A program made the translations under genes and the position numbers. Below are positions 1-11,171 of a stretch of 64,000 bases of DNA, one piece after another. Position 1 is the first letter of the stretch. Each line of letters opens with the position of its first letter. This DNA comes from Parelaphostrongylus tenuis (taxonomy: Eukaryota; Nematoda; Chromadorea; Rhabditida; Metastrongylidae), in assembly GCA_019055375.1 (NCBI GenBank), contig JAHQIW010005224.1:186001-250000 (forward strand), written 5' to 3'. Below the pieces are notes generated by a model. The model worked only from the letters and a program-made list of their open reading frames with translations, searched no databases and was not told the DNA's origin.

Positions 1-734
1 TTTGATTGTGAAAACGTTTGGATGAGTAGATTGCAGATTGCATGTCTGAATTTGACTGTTCGAAGCTCTCAAGAAGGCGATACTCTTCTTGAAGTGGGAG
101 GGGGATATAAGGGGAGGGTCAAGGGTCATAAGGATAAAAGGCCCAAACACCAACCACTGTACTTTTATTGTGCCGCATTACCACTGCACTTAAGAAACAC
201 TATTACTAATAAGCTAAGATCTGTTCCTAAAAAGCCACTGAATTAATCAATACAAAAGAGGTCAATAGACTCGGTCCTCGAATTTATTGTGTGATGTGCC
301 AACATTCTAAGATAACTTGAAGAAAGGTTGAGACACAAAAAAAAAACTTTCTAAATCAAATAGTACCTGCAAACGTGGAAGTTGTATATCGCAATATCGC
401 TCCTCCCGTAATAGATTATCAATAAATTCATCCATATATATTAACTCAAACCCTTAAATATGATTTGGATTTGAAATATGATAGAAAATATTCGGAGATG
501 AAAGCATATTCACTCACTTCCTTGTTTATTCATATACCGTAGCTTACGATAATCATTGAATAACGGTTCAAGATACTTATATATCTCTACCGATGAGAAA
601 GTAAGTCGGAGGTACATGGCTCCCAATGCTCTGGCATATCTGAAAACACCGAATACTTTAATACCACAATACATACGTGATACCATGAAGAGTTGTAATA
701 GTAAAATGTCACACAAGGACGCGACAAAGCTCTT
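1..734. other. Left-edge intergenic DNA, no gene recognised
   Basis: AT-rich sequence. The few open frames are short, start and stop at random and resemble no family I know. I see no splice-flanked coding block on either strand. Confidence 0.5.
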
Positions 735-1005
735 GACGTCGATCTATCCTTGAAGGATGGAGCCATGCGTTCGTCTTCACCAAGCATCTTTTGAGGTGAT
801 TGAACTCATTAGTGGTCTTTACAGTTACTAGCAGTGGCTTATAGATGTATCAAGTCATTGTTTCGACCCTCCTCAGAGAAGTCTGGTACCATTTCGCCAA
901 CCCTGGGGGGATAGAAGGCTTGATGAGCCTTGGAAGCAGCATCGAGCCAAAGACGACTATGCGTCGCAGGGCACCTCCAACCGCTGCGCCACACGCTCGT
1001 TTAAA
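735..1005 (-). mobile_element. tRNA-derived SINE, inverted copy
   Basis: On the minus strand this reads from a tRNA-like head (A-box-like GTGGCGCAG-type start near 1000, B-box-like GGTTCGA-type stretch) through the shared body that contains CAGACTTGTCTGGGAGGAT-like sequence. It ends in the tail block near 735-790, where the plus strand shows GAGGTGATTGAA. Same family as the copies at 8837, 12459 and 14198, but more diverged. Confidence 0.75.
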
Positions 1006-1756
1006 CATTATACAGAATGATTTGATTCAACTTACTTGCTTTGTTCCTGTTGAATAAATTCGATAATTATGTCCTTTTCAGGTTGAATTTGCAATATTTT
1101 CAAGGATAGACAAAGAAATGGCGTGGGCTTCACGTTTCCTGCATATATACCTCCAATGTATCGTAGATCGAGAGCCCGATCGACAATTAGGTCGGCTGAA
1201 GACGACTAACAATAGGGAAATCGCCAACGATAAACCTCTTGGGGATTGAAAATTTGAATCAATTACTCACCGCTAAGTGCAAAGCAATTCTCCTTCCAGT
1301 ACTTACTGTCATAAATCCGCTGGCGAATGATCTTCTCAACCAGAAATTGAGGGTTTGTACCTAAACAAGGACGAGATATGGAACTTTGGAGATGCGTTCT
1401 TCTCGATAGAAAAAAGTGAAATGATCGAAATTAAGCCAGTCTAACCTCGTACAGTATGAGCCTCTTTTACAGTGCGATTAGCCATCAAGAAGTCAAGATA
1501 GCGTCAAACAACCAAATGCTAGAATAAATAGTGAACGATACATAAAAGATTACGGATATTAACGCTGAATAAGTATGAACGGAGATGATCAGACCCACTT
1601 AGGAAAATAATACCAAATAAAAAGTCCAACAGTTTCATTGAAGATGCAAATTATATACACCACATGACAAAACCAAAATAATGGAAAATAGAAGTAAAAA
1701 TGTGAAAATCTGATCAGACGAAGAGGTGAGTCGACTGCACCACAATCCATCAGGGC
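1006..1756. other. 3' flank of PLRG1
   Basis: No coding block or repeat recognised. It lies directly downstream of the PLRG1 stop codon (1757-1759, minus strand), so it probably holds that gene's 3' UTR. No clear polyadenylation signal was found near the stop. Confidence 0.4.
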
Positions 1757-4700
1757 TTAGTAAACCTTCTTTCTAACAATTTCAGGTCGCCAGACAATAG
1801 GATGCGTTTCTTCTGTCTAAACAACAAGTCAATAGTGATAAGCGAGAATTTCTCATATTTAAGGAACCACAAAGGACTAGACAGCGAACTTCATTTCAGT
1901 GTAAGATAGGCAATAATGCTTGCTTACCGCCTCTTCATCTTCTTTGTACATCTTTATTGTCTTGTCAGCTTCAGCCGTTATCAAACGAAGTCCAGTCCGA
2001 TCATAACACATCGCGTAAATGCCAGCTTCAGAATCAATCGATCCAGGCTGTGCTTTTGTTTGTATTCTCTGGAATAGAAATAAAGAGCATAGGAGCTCAT
2101 AAGGACATACAAAGATATATACTACATAATGGGGATCAGGTAACACAATGATCAGTGAATCAGTGTATCAAAAAGCAAAGCGATGAACAATGTAGAGGCT
2201 TGATAATCTCCACTAAAACCCTCTTTCAATCAAGTGAAGGCCTAAAAACGGCTTAGCTCGGTCACCTCCAGATTACAAGGAGAATCGTCAAGACCACTAA
2301 TCTATGACACTCCAAAAAAAGATAAAAATCTCAAGCAGTATTGAAGCAACACGTAAAATGCGCGAAAATCTTGTGAGGGATTACTGAGAAGAAACGAATC
2401 AATTGGAAAAACTGGGATACGCACAGTAGATTGATAAAACGGGACACGTAAAACAAAAGAAAACTAATACGTATGTACATGTACGTAAACATAGATATTA
2501 AGTGTAGAAATACGACTCCGCCGTTTTCTGCTGCATCAAGTAAAAATAGATACGAAATTCTTCTTTTGTTTGGAAGTGCATTAAAAACGCTATTTATTTA
2601 TGTTTTTTATATACAAGACGCTTGATATGATGGTTTCTATAGACCTTTGAAGATGATGAATTTTGTACCCGAAAACCCCTTCGCGCGAAGCTCTACTTTT
2701 CATGTTTAATTCGAGCAATCTTACATTGTTAGGTCGTTCCATAGGTTTTAGGAGCAGATCGATGAACACCGATTTTTTGAAAAAAAGTACACAAAACTGC
2801 ACGGTTTTGGGGTCATCAACTGAGCCTTTTTTTGTGGTATGTGTATTGTTCAATTGCGCATTTCTTGTGGATGTTTTGGTATACAACTTGCTTGTACTTG
2901 CTTTAAGATGGTGCTGTCGCGGGAAGAAATTCGATCGCTACTCATGCACGAATGACGCGTAGAGGAAATGCTAGTGAAGCGGCGCACAAGAGTAATGGAG
3001 CTGGGAGCGAGCTCCATCTTAAAGCAAGTACAGGCAAGTTGTATACCAAAACATCCACAAGAAATGCGCAATTGAACAATATCAAAATCAAGCAATTCAA
3101 ATTACTTCTAATCTATAGACCTGCAAAGTAAATTCCTCGCATATGGCGTTTTCCGAGTACAAAAATCGTCGTCTTCAAAGTCTTACAAAAGCCATCATAT
3201 AGAATTTGTTTAACAGAAGAATTTGCATATCTTTAATTTTACTGTTATTGCAGCAAAAAAAAAAAACGGCGGAGTCGTATTTGTACACCTAATATGTACA
3301 TTTGAATATACACATACATATGCGTATGTGTATGCACACATATACATCCATATAAGCATGTAAATCCGTGTGCATGTTCATATACATATGTATTAAATGT
3401 ACACATTTATGTCACACATATGCCACAGATGCATATGTCCGTACACAAATACATGTGCATATGTAAATGTCATAATTTGAGAAACTCACTTGGAAGCAGA
3501 ACCCCGACCTCCAATCCCAGAAGCACATAGATCCATTATCACCACCAGATACAAGAACACCATCTTCATTACACACCAAAGAGTTTACGATGGAATTATG
3601 ACCCGAAAGGTTCTGAAATGAAAATGGAACATATGGAAGCAGAAAGAGGAATCGCCTGTCATCTTTGATGGGTCAGTCACGTTACTGACCCACAAATCAC
3701 CTAAAAACGACCAAATAGAGCAGCAAAAATAGAGCAAACCTGCATGAACTCTCCCTTTGGAAATTTCCACTGTTTGATATTGTCAGGTGAAGCAGATGCA
3801 AACATAAACAGCCTGGGATGAAGAACGAGAGCGCGTACCGATTTCTAAAAAATTTGGTACGATTTACAAACTTTTCTTTGTGAACCAAACGAGGGGTTAA
3901 TACAATACGCCTGATCCAAAAAGGTGACATTTCAGTGGTTTGACCTTCTTCAGAGTCTGGAAAGATCATCTTGCCTACAAGCTCGGAAATCCCCGTATAC
4001 AGCCTCATCTTTATAAGCAATCTGATCCCTCTGGGCTCTAAAGAAGGCAATACTGCCGTTATAAGAACCTCATGTTTCTTACAAAAAAAAAATCTATGGA
4101 CTATTGGAAAATGCAGAGATTAATAGGAAAGTCATGGGAATCACATTTCTCCAATTTCCAAATCATCGTCACGTTATTACAAGAGAAAATTGTAGTTCAT
4201 ATGTTTTTTCTTCCTCGAAGAACTGGCCGAAGTGCATGGTGTGTGATGCATTTTCTTTCAAGGGGCTTACTTTACCACATAAACCTTCTTCATTCCACAT
4301 TTTATAAATATCCTGTTATAACACAGATACCATGTTGTAATGCTGGGAAGTCTGTGGCCAAGAAACCAATGATACTTGTCGCGTTTCGACGCACAGTTTA
4401 TTCCCCAGACTCTCCAGCAATCCATAACAATCGCTCTATGAAACGCCTCAGCCTGGCTATTTACGGAATTATAGAATGTGCTCAACCAGTACTCTACAAC
4501 GAATACAAAGTCAAATCCTCAGGCAAGCGAAGAGACGAGTTGATTGCTAGAAGCACTGGGACCCACAAAAGAATAAAAAATTGTGACACGGATCAAATAA
4601 AGTGATGTTTATTGTTTGAAAATAGGTGGGTATAAAAACTAGACAAATGAACTAAATACGACATAAGCTGCAAAATAATGTCAGTGGCTTACAACAACGC

Positions 4701-7700
4701 GACTGTCTGCGACTGTAATGATAGCAGGTAGTAGTGCAGATACTATGGATACTCCCGGAACGTAAGAGCAAAGTCACTCGCATGATACTGTCATGTTCTC
4801 AACCCCTCAAACTCTTTCTTTCTCGTTCTCGGGAAGTTGTTGCCTATTGATGAAGAAAAAAGTAAGTATACAACAAAGAAGAATTAGACGCCGTTTCACT
4901 TGGCATTGTACGAATCAGGTCTCGATACTAATGGATTTGGTGACAAAACAGATAAATTGGATTAACCTATACATGAAGTTTTTATGAAGAATTTTCTTAT
5001 AAGACGGCAAGATATAGTGAGAAAATTTATAATTGAAAAAAGAATCAAACCTTGTGATGTGTGAGCGTGCATATGGAGCGACCAGAGGCCAAATCCCAAA
5101 GGCGTACAGTGGCGTCATGAGATGCCGTTATAACCTAAAATTTGCTTTGAAAACCCACAGCTCTGATAACAGTACAGGAAGAAACACCTAGACTAATATA
5201 GAAATACGATGCTGCAACAGATACTGAGAGCTGGAATATGAGAAAACAAAGACGCACCTGGGGCTCAGCAGCTTGAGTAGCCACGTCTGACACAGTGTTA
5301 GTGTGCCCAGTGAGGCAATGCACTTGAGCTTTTGTTCGCATATCCCACACCTATAATGACTTGGAATAAAGCTGTCACATTTGAACAGCAATTCAAAACA
5401 AGTTAGTTCCTAACTAGTCTGGATTTAGTCTGCATAAGATCTCTATTTTCAAGAGGTCTTACTTGAAGTGATAAAGTTCACATTGAACTTGGGCAAGGTG
5501 GTTTAAGCCCTGAAGCAAATTTCCTTAGATTCGTGAGTGAAAGCAAAATAAACCACCACTTCCTTGCTTTAAATAATCTTATAACATGAAGTAGAAAACT
5601 GAAAGAAAGGCTAGCCCCCTACAATAACACGATCTTAAAGGATAACATGATAAAGCTCTGGGGGTTGACTAATCACTGAGAGATGCGCCACGCATTCGTT
5701 CTCATTTTGCGTCCCTTGAGGTGACTGAATGCATATTTGGCTCTTCCAATAACTCGTGGTAGTCCACCAATGTATGAAGTCAGTACTGCTACCCTACTGG
5801 CCAAATCTAGTACCAACTCGCCGACCCCGGAGCGACAAAAAGTTTGGTGAGCTTTGGGCGCGGAATTGAACTATCGACTATCAATTGCTCGACCACGTGT
5901 GTGTCGTAGAATACCTCGAACCACTAAGCCACATGTGCTCTTGACATAATCATAACCTTAAGAATATACCAAGATACTAACCCTGGTTGTCGAATCCCTA
6001 GCACAAGTTAAGAGCACGTCTAAAGTAGGATGAATACTGAGGGCTTGAACAGCACTGAGATGCCCATGATAGTGGCGAATCACTTTATTATATTCGAGAT
6101 CCCAACATTTGACCTACAAATATAAGTAACAATCTCTCGTAACATTTCTGGAAGAATAAATCAAACGTGATCTTGTGGCGAATAACTGGAGTGTATTCAC
6201 CCACCTGCTTATCCTCTCCACCAGAAAACAAGAAAGGATGCCGAGGCGATACTTTGACAGCACGAACAGCACTAATATGGCCGGTTAAAGAGAGACGAAG
6301 TTTACCTGTCGCTAAATCCCAAATCTAAAAATAAGACGAAATAAACACCGATCTTTTCAACCAAAAAAAAAACATCAACGAAACACGACTCGTACTTTTA
6401 TGATGCGGTCACCTCCTCCGCTGGCGAACCACTGATTTTGAGGTTCAACATCTACAGCACGAACCCAGCCAGTGTGTCCTAAATCGACCTTGGTACAAGA
6501 ACATTTCATTAATTATGAGATTCAAAAAGTCTCTGCCTTACTGCTTATATCGGTGCTATCATGTTATACACAAACATCTTAAGATTCCAAAGATTTTCAA
6601 AACATTCGATCCTAGGCAAGAATTGAACTTGCTTCTCACCCCTACGAAGAGCGTGTGTTACCACTACCACCAAATCCACCGCTTTGCTACCGCTCCTTCC
6701 CCAACACCTATCAAAGGTGACAGCTGCTTCCGATAGTTTATATAGAAGAATTAGTGGCAGCAAAGCGGTGGCCTCAGTGGCTTAGCGGTAGCGCGTCCCA
6801 AGTATGTGAACCACGGGTTCGTTTTACGCTTAAGGTAGTTGTTTTGCACAAAATTCAACAATTTTGCTGAACATTTTAAATGCTACTATTCACTTCTGAC
6901 ATAGCGATAGACATATTCTCTTACCAGATATGACTCTGTACAATTTCCACGGCGCATGCCACTTAGGCTTCACCATCATTGGCGCTCGAAGAGGAAGTAA
7001 GGACCGTGTTGTGTTGTCTTCTGCTCGATTACTAGTTGATCCAACAGGTAACGAAGATATTACTTGCCTGAAGAGCAGATTACATCAATACTCACTAGTA
7101 CGAAAAGTAATGGATATCGAACCCTTGTGCTGGCCCAGTCGAAGCAGGTTTTCCCGTCCCATCAGTTATAGCCAAAGGTCCATCAGAGGAGTTCACAACA
7201 GAGCCAATCGCCACAGTTGGCTTGGCAGTCGGCAACTAAACAACGGTCAGCTTAGATAACAATTTTCAGACGACGTATTTCAATTGCAATCACTATGGCT
7301 TGGTTTTTGGAAGAAGATAATTCTTTGCGCACGTGAGGGTCATTTTAACCCTCGAATTTTCAGAGGTCTTTTTTTGCTGAATGGAGTTTCTTAATTAAAT
7401 GTAAGTGGGGTTGTCCTACTTGCTCAGCTAGATTCTGTGGATCTTCTTCTACTCCACCAAAATCATTTGATAGTCCAAATTTCGGCAAATCCAAATCTTA
7501 GACTGGTTCTTAAAAAGGTTTCTATAGCGCATTGTGAAAGCGAAAATAAGATCACGTTCCACATTCGGAATTTTCCTTGTACGAAGGAGTTACATATGGA
7601 CAAAAAGTATATAAAATTGTAGAGAAAATCACGTTCTATCAGGATGATACAAAAACTCCGAAGTATTTCTCAAAATACAGGGAAAAAACTTTGTGAAAGA

Positions 7701-8247
7701 ACGAAAACTGCGCGCCACTGGCGATATCGTTTAAGCTGCGGTACGCAAAGGGATAAAGAGAACACGATATTTGACTCAAATTCCAGAAACTACGGTTGAA
7801 CGGGAAAACTTTCACTCCACCTTCAACATTTCCCGCTCTCGTTGCTTCTTGGCTTCTTCTACATGCCTGATAACTGAGCCATACTCACATCTCTTCTTCA
7901 GTGATCGAATAAAGCCTAACCTAAAACAGTAAGACTGAAGATGACGACCTTAAAGATCCCAAGGGGGCAAAGGCCACCAACTCCTGCTCCGATAGTTCAG
8001 GAAACGTCGTATAATCACAACTGAACATATCATGTGCTCGCTTCATAGACCGAAATACTAAGTTAAGTAAGGTTTTCTGCATCTGATCTGGTTGCTGAAT
8101 TCCTGCAAATAGAGGGTAGTTAAAAAAATACGACCGTAAGATCTGAAAAAAAAATATAAGCATGCCTCCTTCTCCATCGTCGGCGTTCTTCTCAGCATCG
8201 TTCGCCTCTTCAACGCCGCTGCTCACCGGCTGAACATCAGCCGACAT
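1757..8247 (-). CDS. plrg-1: PLRG1/Prp46-like spliceosomal WD40 protein, 14 exons
   Basis: WD40 subunit of the Prp19/NTC complex, which acts in the nucleus during spliceosome activation. Exons read on the minus strand: 8247-8166, 8102-7978, 7934-7821, 7235-7123, 7067-6925, 6478-6396, 6324-6205, 6113-5982, 5350-5258, 5134-5051, 3844-3740, 3612-3490, 2068-1928, 1816-1757. They join in frame to 505 residues (human PLRG1 is 514). Diagnostic stretches: [13 protein letters not shown] near the N-terminus, [20 protein letters not shown] before the first WD repeat, then seven WD units (about residues 185-486) with [32 protein letters not shown] and [11 protein letters not shown], and the tail [16 protein letters not shown]. 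The ATG at 8247 is preceded by an in-frame stop. Exons 4-14 are secure. The exon 1/2 border needs a GC donor, and the exon 2/3 intron (7935-7977, 43 nt) is tentative. The gene is divergent from BUD13. Its introns hold SINE, mariner and tRNA-like repeats. Confidence 0.93.
2729..3078. mobile_element. mariner 5' end fragment inside an inverted repeat (PLRG1 intron)
   Basis: The plus strand has a mariner-like terminal motif TTAGGTCGTTCC at about 2729. An ATG at 2908 opens [15 protein letters not shown], the usual start of nematode mariner transposases, which hits a stop after 15 codons. Sequence at 2853-2912 returns inverted at 3014-3078 (about 60 bp arms, roughly 100 bp loop), so the fragment sits in a fold-back. 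It lies in the intron between PLRG1 exons 12 and 13 and is dead. Confidence 0.65.
3275..3475. repeat. TA/CA-rich microsatellite-like stretch
   Basis: Degenerate alternation of TACATATG- and TGTATATG-type words. It lies in a PLRG1 intron. Confidence 0.7.
4060..4660. other. Unclassified repeat in PLRG1 intron, with spurious long ORF
   Basis: The longest open frame of the window (4072-4605, plus, 177 codons) lies inside the PLRG1 intron and has low-complexity, non-domain composition. A segment near 4430-4520 resembles 63715-63795 and, more weakly, 62655-62720 (shared words GTAGA.TACTGGTT and CTGAGGCGTT on one strand or the other). This suggests a dispersed repeat rather than a gene. Confidence 0.4.
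5652..5942 (-). mobile_element. tRNA-derived SINE, inverted copy
   Basis: Minus-strand copy of the family: head near 5942 (GCACATGTGGCTTAGTGG-like), body with the CGGGGTCGGCGAG-type block, tail near 5660. It lies in the PLRG1 intron between exons 8 and 9. Confidence 0.75.
6605..6860. repeat. Inverted pair of tRNA-like repeats (PLRG1 intron)
   Basis: At 6605-6715 a tRNA-like sequence lies on the minus strand, and at 6745-6860 another lies on the plus strand (GTGGCTTAGCGGTAGCGC as A box, ACGGGTTCG as B box). Between them CCACCGCTTTGCTACC is mirrored by GGCAGCAAAGCGGTGG. Neither copy folds into a full tRNA cloverleaf, so these are repeats rather than tRNA genes. Confidence 0.55.
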
Positions 8248-8836
8248 ACTGCTCTGCAAAATTTCATCCAAACAACTTTATGAACGATTCCAAAAACCCC
8301 GAGAAATCATATCGAATTCAGGAACACATGAATTTATATATATCTATATGCGTGTATATATGTATATATACATATATACGTATATTTACGTAGCGAATTT
8401 GTTATATGTATAATATATACACATATATATACATACATCTGTATATATATACATATATTTATATATGCACATATGCACATACGTACACATGTGTATTATG
8501 CTACATACGTGCATATTCATGTATATACCCTGGAATCCCACAGACAAGAACGATCTATGCTAGAAAATAGTAATCAAGAGTAATTTTAGCAATTTTCAAT
8601 TTTACTGATTAAAAATTTTTTTGGAGATTCTCTTATTTCATTACCGAAAAGCGCGCGTGTTTGTCCGTTTTTTTTTTTTTTTGCAAAAATCAAACCTCTT
8701 TTATCTATGGAATTCTAGACTACATACATGTATATATACATCTATGCATGTATGCAAATATATGTATATACGAGCATCAAACGTATGAGTACGTATATAC
8801 ATATATACTTATTTATGATGGTGTATATCTTTAGTA

Positions 8837-9138
8837 GAGCGCATGTGGCGCAGTGGTTAGAGGTGCCCTGCGTCGCACACGAGGTCAATGGTTCGATCTC
8901 GCGCTCATGGCTCACCAAGCCATCCATCCATCCCTCCGGGGTCGGTAAATTGGTACCAGACAGGTCTCAGACTTGTCTGGGAGGATAAGCAGCACTGACT
9001 CGGTTCAGCGGGAGGCCTCCGCCAGTCATTGTAAAGGCCAGATATGCATTCAATCACCTCAAACGAAGTTAAAAAATTGAAGTCGAATGCGTGGCGCATC
9101 CCTCAGGGTTTGATCAACGCCGACAGCTTTATCCTTTT
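8837..9138 (+). mobile_element. tRNA-derived SINE with 13 bp target duplication
   Basis: Near-complete copy. Head with A box GTGGCGCAGTGG and B box GGTTCGATCTC, body with CAGACTTGTCTGGGAGGAT, and a short tail CTTTATCC. It is flanked by identical TATATCTTTAGTA at 8824-8836 and 9139-9151. The 13 bp target-site duplication marks insertion by target-primed reverse transcription and shows a fairly recent event. Confidence 0.9.
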
Positions 9139-9336
9139 TATATCTTTAGTACATGTGGATACATGAGTGATGGTAATTATCAAGCGAATATACCCGCGTA
9201 TGGACCACATTCACACATGCATATACTACGTAGATATACACGCACATACCATACATATATGTATATATACATGCATCTATATCATATATACATATATAAG
9301 CATATATATGTATACGTATGTAGTAAGACCTAAGTC

Positions 9337-9911
9337 ATGAAAAACCAATACTGCAATGAGGAAGATATTGGACTGGATGGATCTTCGATTACGGAGCCCT
9401 CCTCGTACGTGTACCTTGATCGCCCACTGCATATGGAGAACAACTTGAATGAGGGACTTGCCAGAAGGAGGAGAGCAGCGTGGACAGCATTCGGGCCTCT
9501 CAAAGAAGCCACTGACCAGGTAACAGATCCCAAATCACTCGCTAACCTCTTCGATTCTGCAGTCCTCCCAGCACTCTGTTATGCAGCAGAGACGTGGACT
9601 AATACTTCGACCACGTCAAGACTACCGCAAACAACGCACAGAGCGCTTGAACGATGTCTTCTGAAAATCAGTCGGCACTCACAACACCCAGCCGGCTTGC
9701 ACAGCTCAGATCTCAGGAATTTAGCCCATCTTCGTTATTCAGAGGAATCCAGACATCTATAGCGAAGCTTAGATGGGCAGATGATGTAGTAAGAAGATCA
9801 GCAGACAGATGGACGAAACGAACTGTAGAGTGGACACCACGAGAGTACAGCCGTCCCCGAGGACGACCACGTTGGACGGACGTATTCACCATGAGAATTA
9901 ATCAGTTGTAA
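9337..9911 (+). pseudogene. RTE-type LINE reverse transcriptase C-terminal fragment, frameshifted
   Basis: Frame 1 (9337-9762) carries the conserved RTE segments SYVYLDRPLHMENNLNEGLA, RRRRAAWTAFGPLKEATDQ, VLPALCYAAETW and THRALERCLLKISR. The match then moves to another frame, which ends with DRWTKRTVEWTPRE and RPRGRPRWTDVFTMRINQL at 9911, so there is at least one frameshift near 9740. Only the end of the reverse transcriptase remains. The 5' end abuts a microsatellite, and the 3' end abuts an inverted SINE tail. Confidence 0.88.
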
Positions 9912-10125
9912 AAGGATAAAGGATAAAGCTCTCGGCGTCGATCAATCTCTGAGGGAAGCACCATTATTCGACTTCAATTTTTTACTTCGTATGAGGTGAT
10001 TGAATGCATATCTGGCCTTTACAGTAACACGCGGTGGCCTCCCGCTGAACCGAGCCAATGCCGCCTATCTACCCATAGAAGTCTGAGCCTGTCTGGTACC
10101 AATTTACCGATCTCGGAGGGCAGAT
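9912..10125 (-). mobile_element. tRNA-derived SINE, inverted, head missing
   Basis: On the minus strand this is the body and tail of the SINE family. The tail reads on the plus strand as AAAGGATAAAGGATAAAG directly after the RTE stop codon. The tRNA-like head is absent. Confidence 0.7.
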
Positions 10126-10147
10126 GCATACGCATTTAAATGCGCCT

Positions 10148-10164
10148 GGGGGGGGGGGGGGGGG
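10148..10164. repeat. Poly-G run of 17
   Basis: Seventeen consecutive G on the plus strand. It is followed by a tRNA-like stretch (GGTATAGCGCAGTGACTAG, then GGTTCAACCC near 10230) that may be another degenerate repeat head. Confidence 0.8.
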
Positions 10165-10469
10165 TGGTATAGCGCAGTGACTAGTGATGCAGCGTATTTG
10201 AAAGTGAGAGATGATAAGCAAGGTGTTGGTTCAACCCTCTCCATAACTTCTCCCATCAGCGAGAGACGAGAGCCTCAGATTGGCCACTTTGAGCATTACA
10301 GGATTTCTACAACATCATGGAGAAGATGGAACCCTGGACCAGCGCAAAGAACGTGAAATGTTCGAGGATATTCGAGGAGGATCTAGAAAGGCGAGGAAAC
10401 GGATCAAATGCAGAGCTGCTCGGATTCACACACCAAAATTATGACAACGGGTGAGATGGAAGCAAAAAT

Positions 10470-10890
10470 TCACATACACACACATATATATACATATATA
10501 TACATAAATATGGATACATATATACGTAAATGTATATCTGCATATATATATATGTATATATATATGCACACGTATATTCGCGTCTAAATGTACACGGATA
10601 CATGTACATTACAAGAACAGTTATAAATTTATGCTGCATCCATGAATACATACGCACAGACGTACGATTACATATATACATACATATAGAGAAGTATAAG
10701 CATATGTACATATATATGTACATATATACAAAACATACACGCATGCAAATATATATATATGTATATATATATATAGAGGTATACATATATATACATATAT
10801 ATGAGCGTGCGCGCGTGTGCATCTACGTATATACGTACGTGTATACACGTGGGTACATATACATACGTGGATATACGAACATTACAATAG
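10470..10890. repeat. TA/CA/CG alternating purine-pyrimidine microsatellite
   Basis: Long stretch of TATATGTATATA, ACATATATAC and GTGCGCGCGTG words. Open frames on both strands here code only for Tyr/Ile/Met/Cys runs and are not genes. Confidence 0.85.
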
Positions 10891-11171
10891 AACTAATGCC
10901 TTTCATCTGGGCATAACCAAAGAAATAAGAGCAGAACGTACGAGACAGAAGGAGGAAATACGGGAGAGGGGGTGAGCTTCGATGGAGCCTAAAGCCGTCA
11001 CGAAAAATGTGTATTGTACGTAGTAACGGTCATTGTCACTACAGATTCGACAGGCTTATTTCGACTATCGGAGTCGCGTGCACCTTCGATTCGTAGATTT
11101 TTTGATTTCCCAAGTTTTTGGTTGAATTGTTTTTGCCAATGGCTTGCTATTTAGTTCGGATCCGATCTGGG

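Larger units (their letters stand above)
8248..11171. other. Divergent spacer between PLRG1 and BUD13
   Basis: A 2.9 kb spacer between two start codons facing away from each other, so both promoters should lie here. Most of it is TA/CA microsatellite (8335-8535, 8715-8830, 9170-9330, 10470-10890), a SINE, a RTE fragment and a 17-base G run. About 300 bases upstream of each ATG are free of recognised repeats. No TATA box or initiator could be supported. Confidence 0.6.

Noticed and set aside
4072..4605. 177-codon plus-strand open frame
   Set aside because: It is the longest frame of the window, but it lies in a PLRG1 intron, has no recognisable domain and overlaps repeat-like sequence.
6765..6860. 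tRNA gene
   Set aside because: A- and B-box-like words are present, but there is no 7 bp acceptor stem or proper anticodon arm. The same holds for 11340, 11960 and 63900, so they are repeats.
10439..10916. Frames of 75-128 codons on both strands
   Set aside because: They are translations of TA/CA microsatellite (Tyr/Ile/His runs) with no coding signature.
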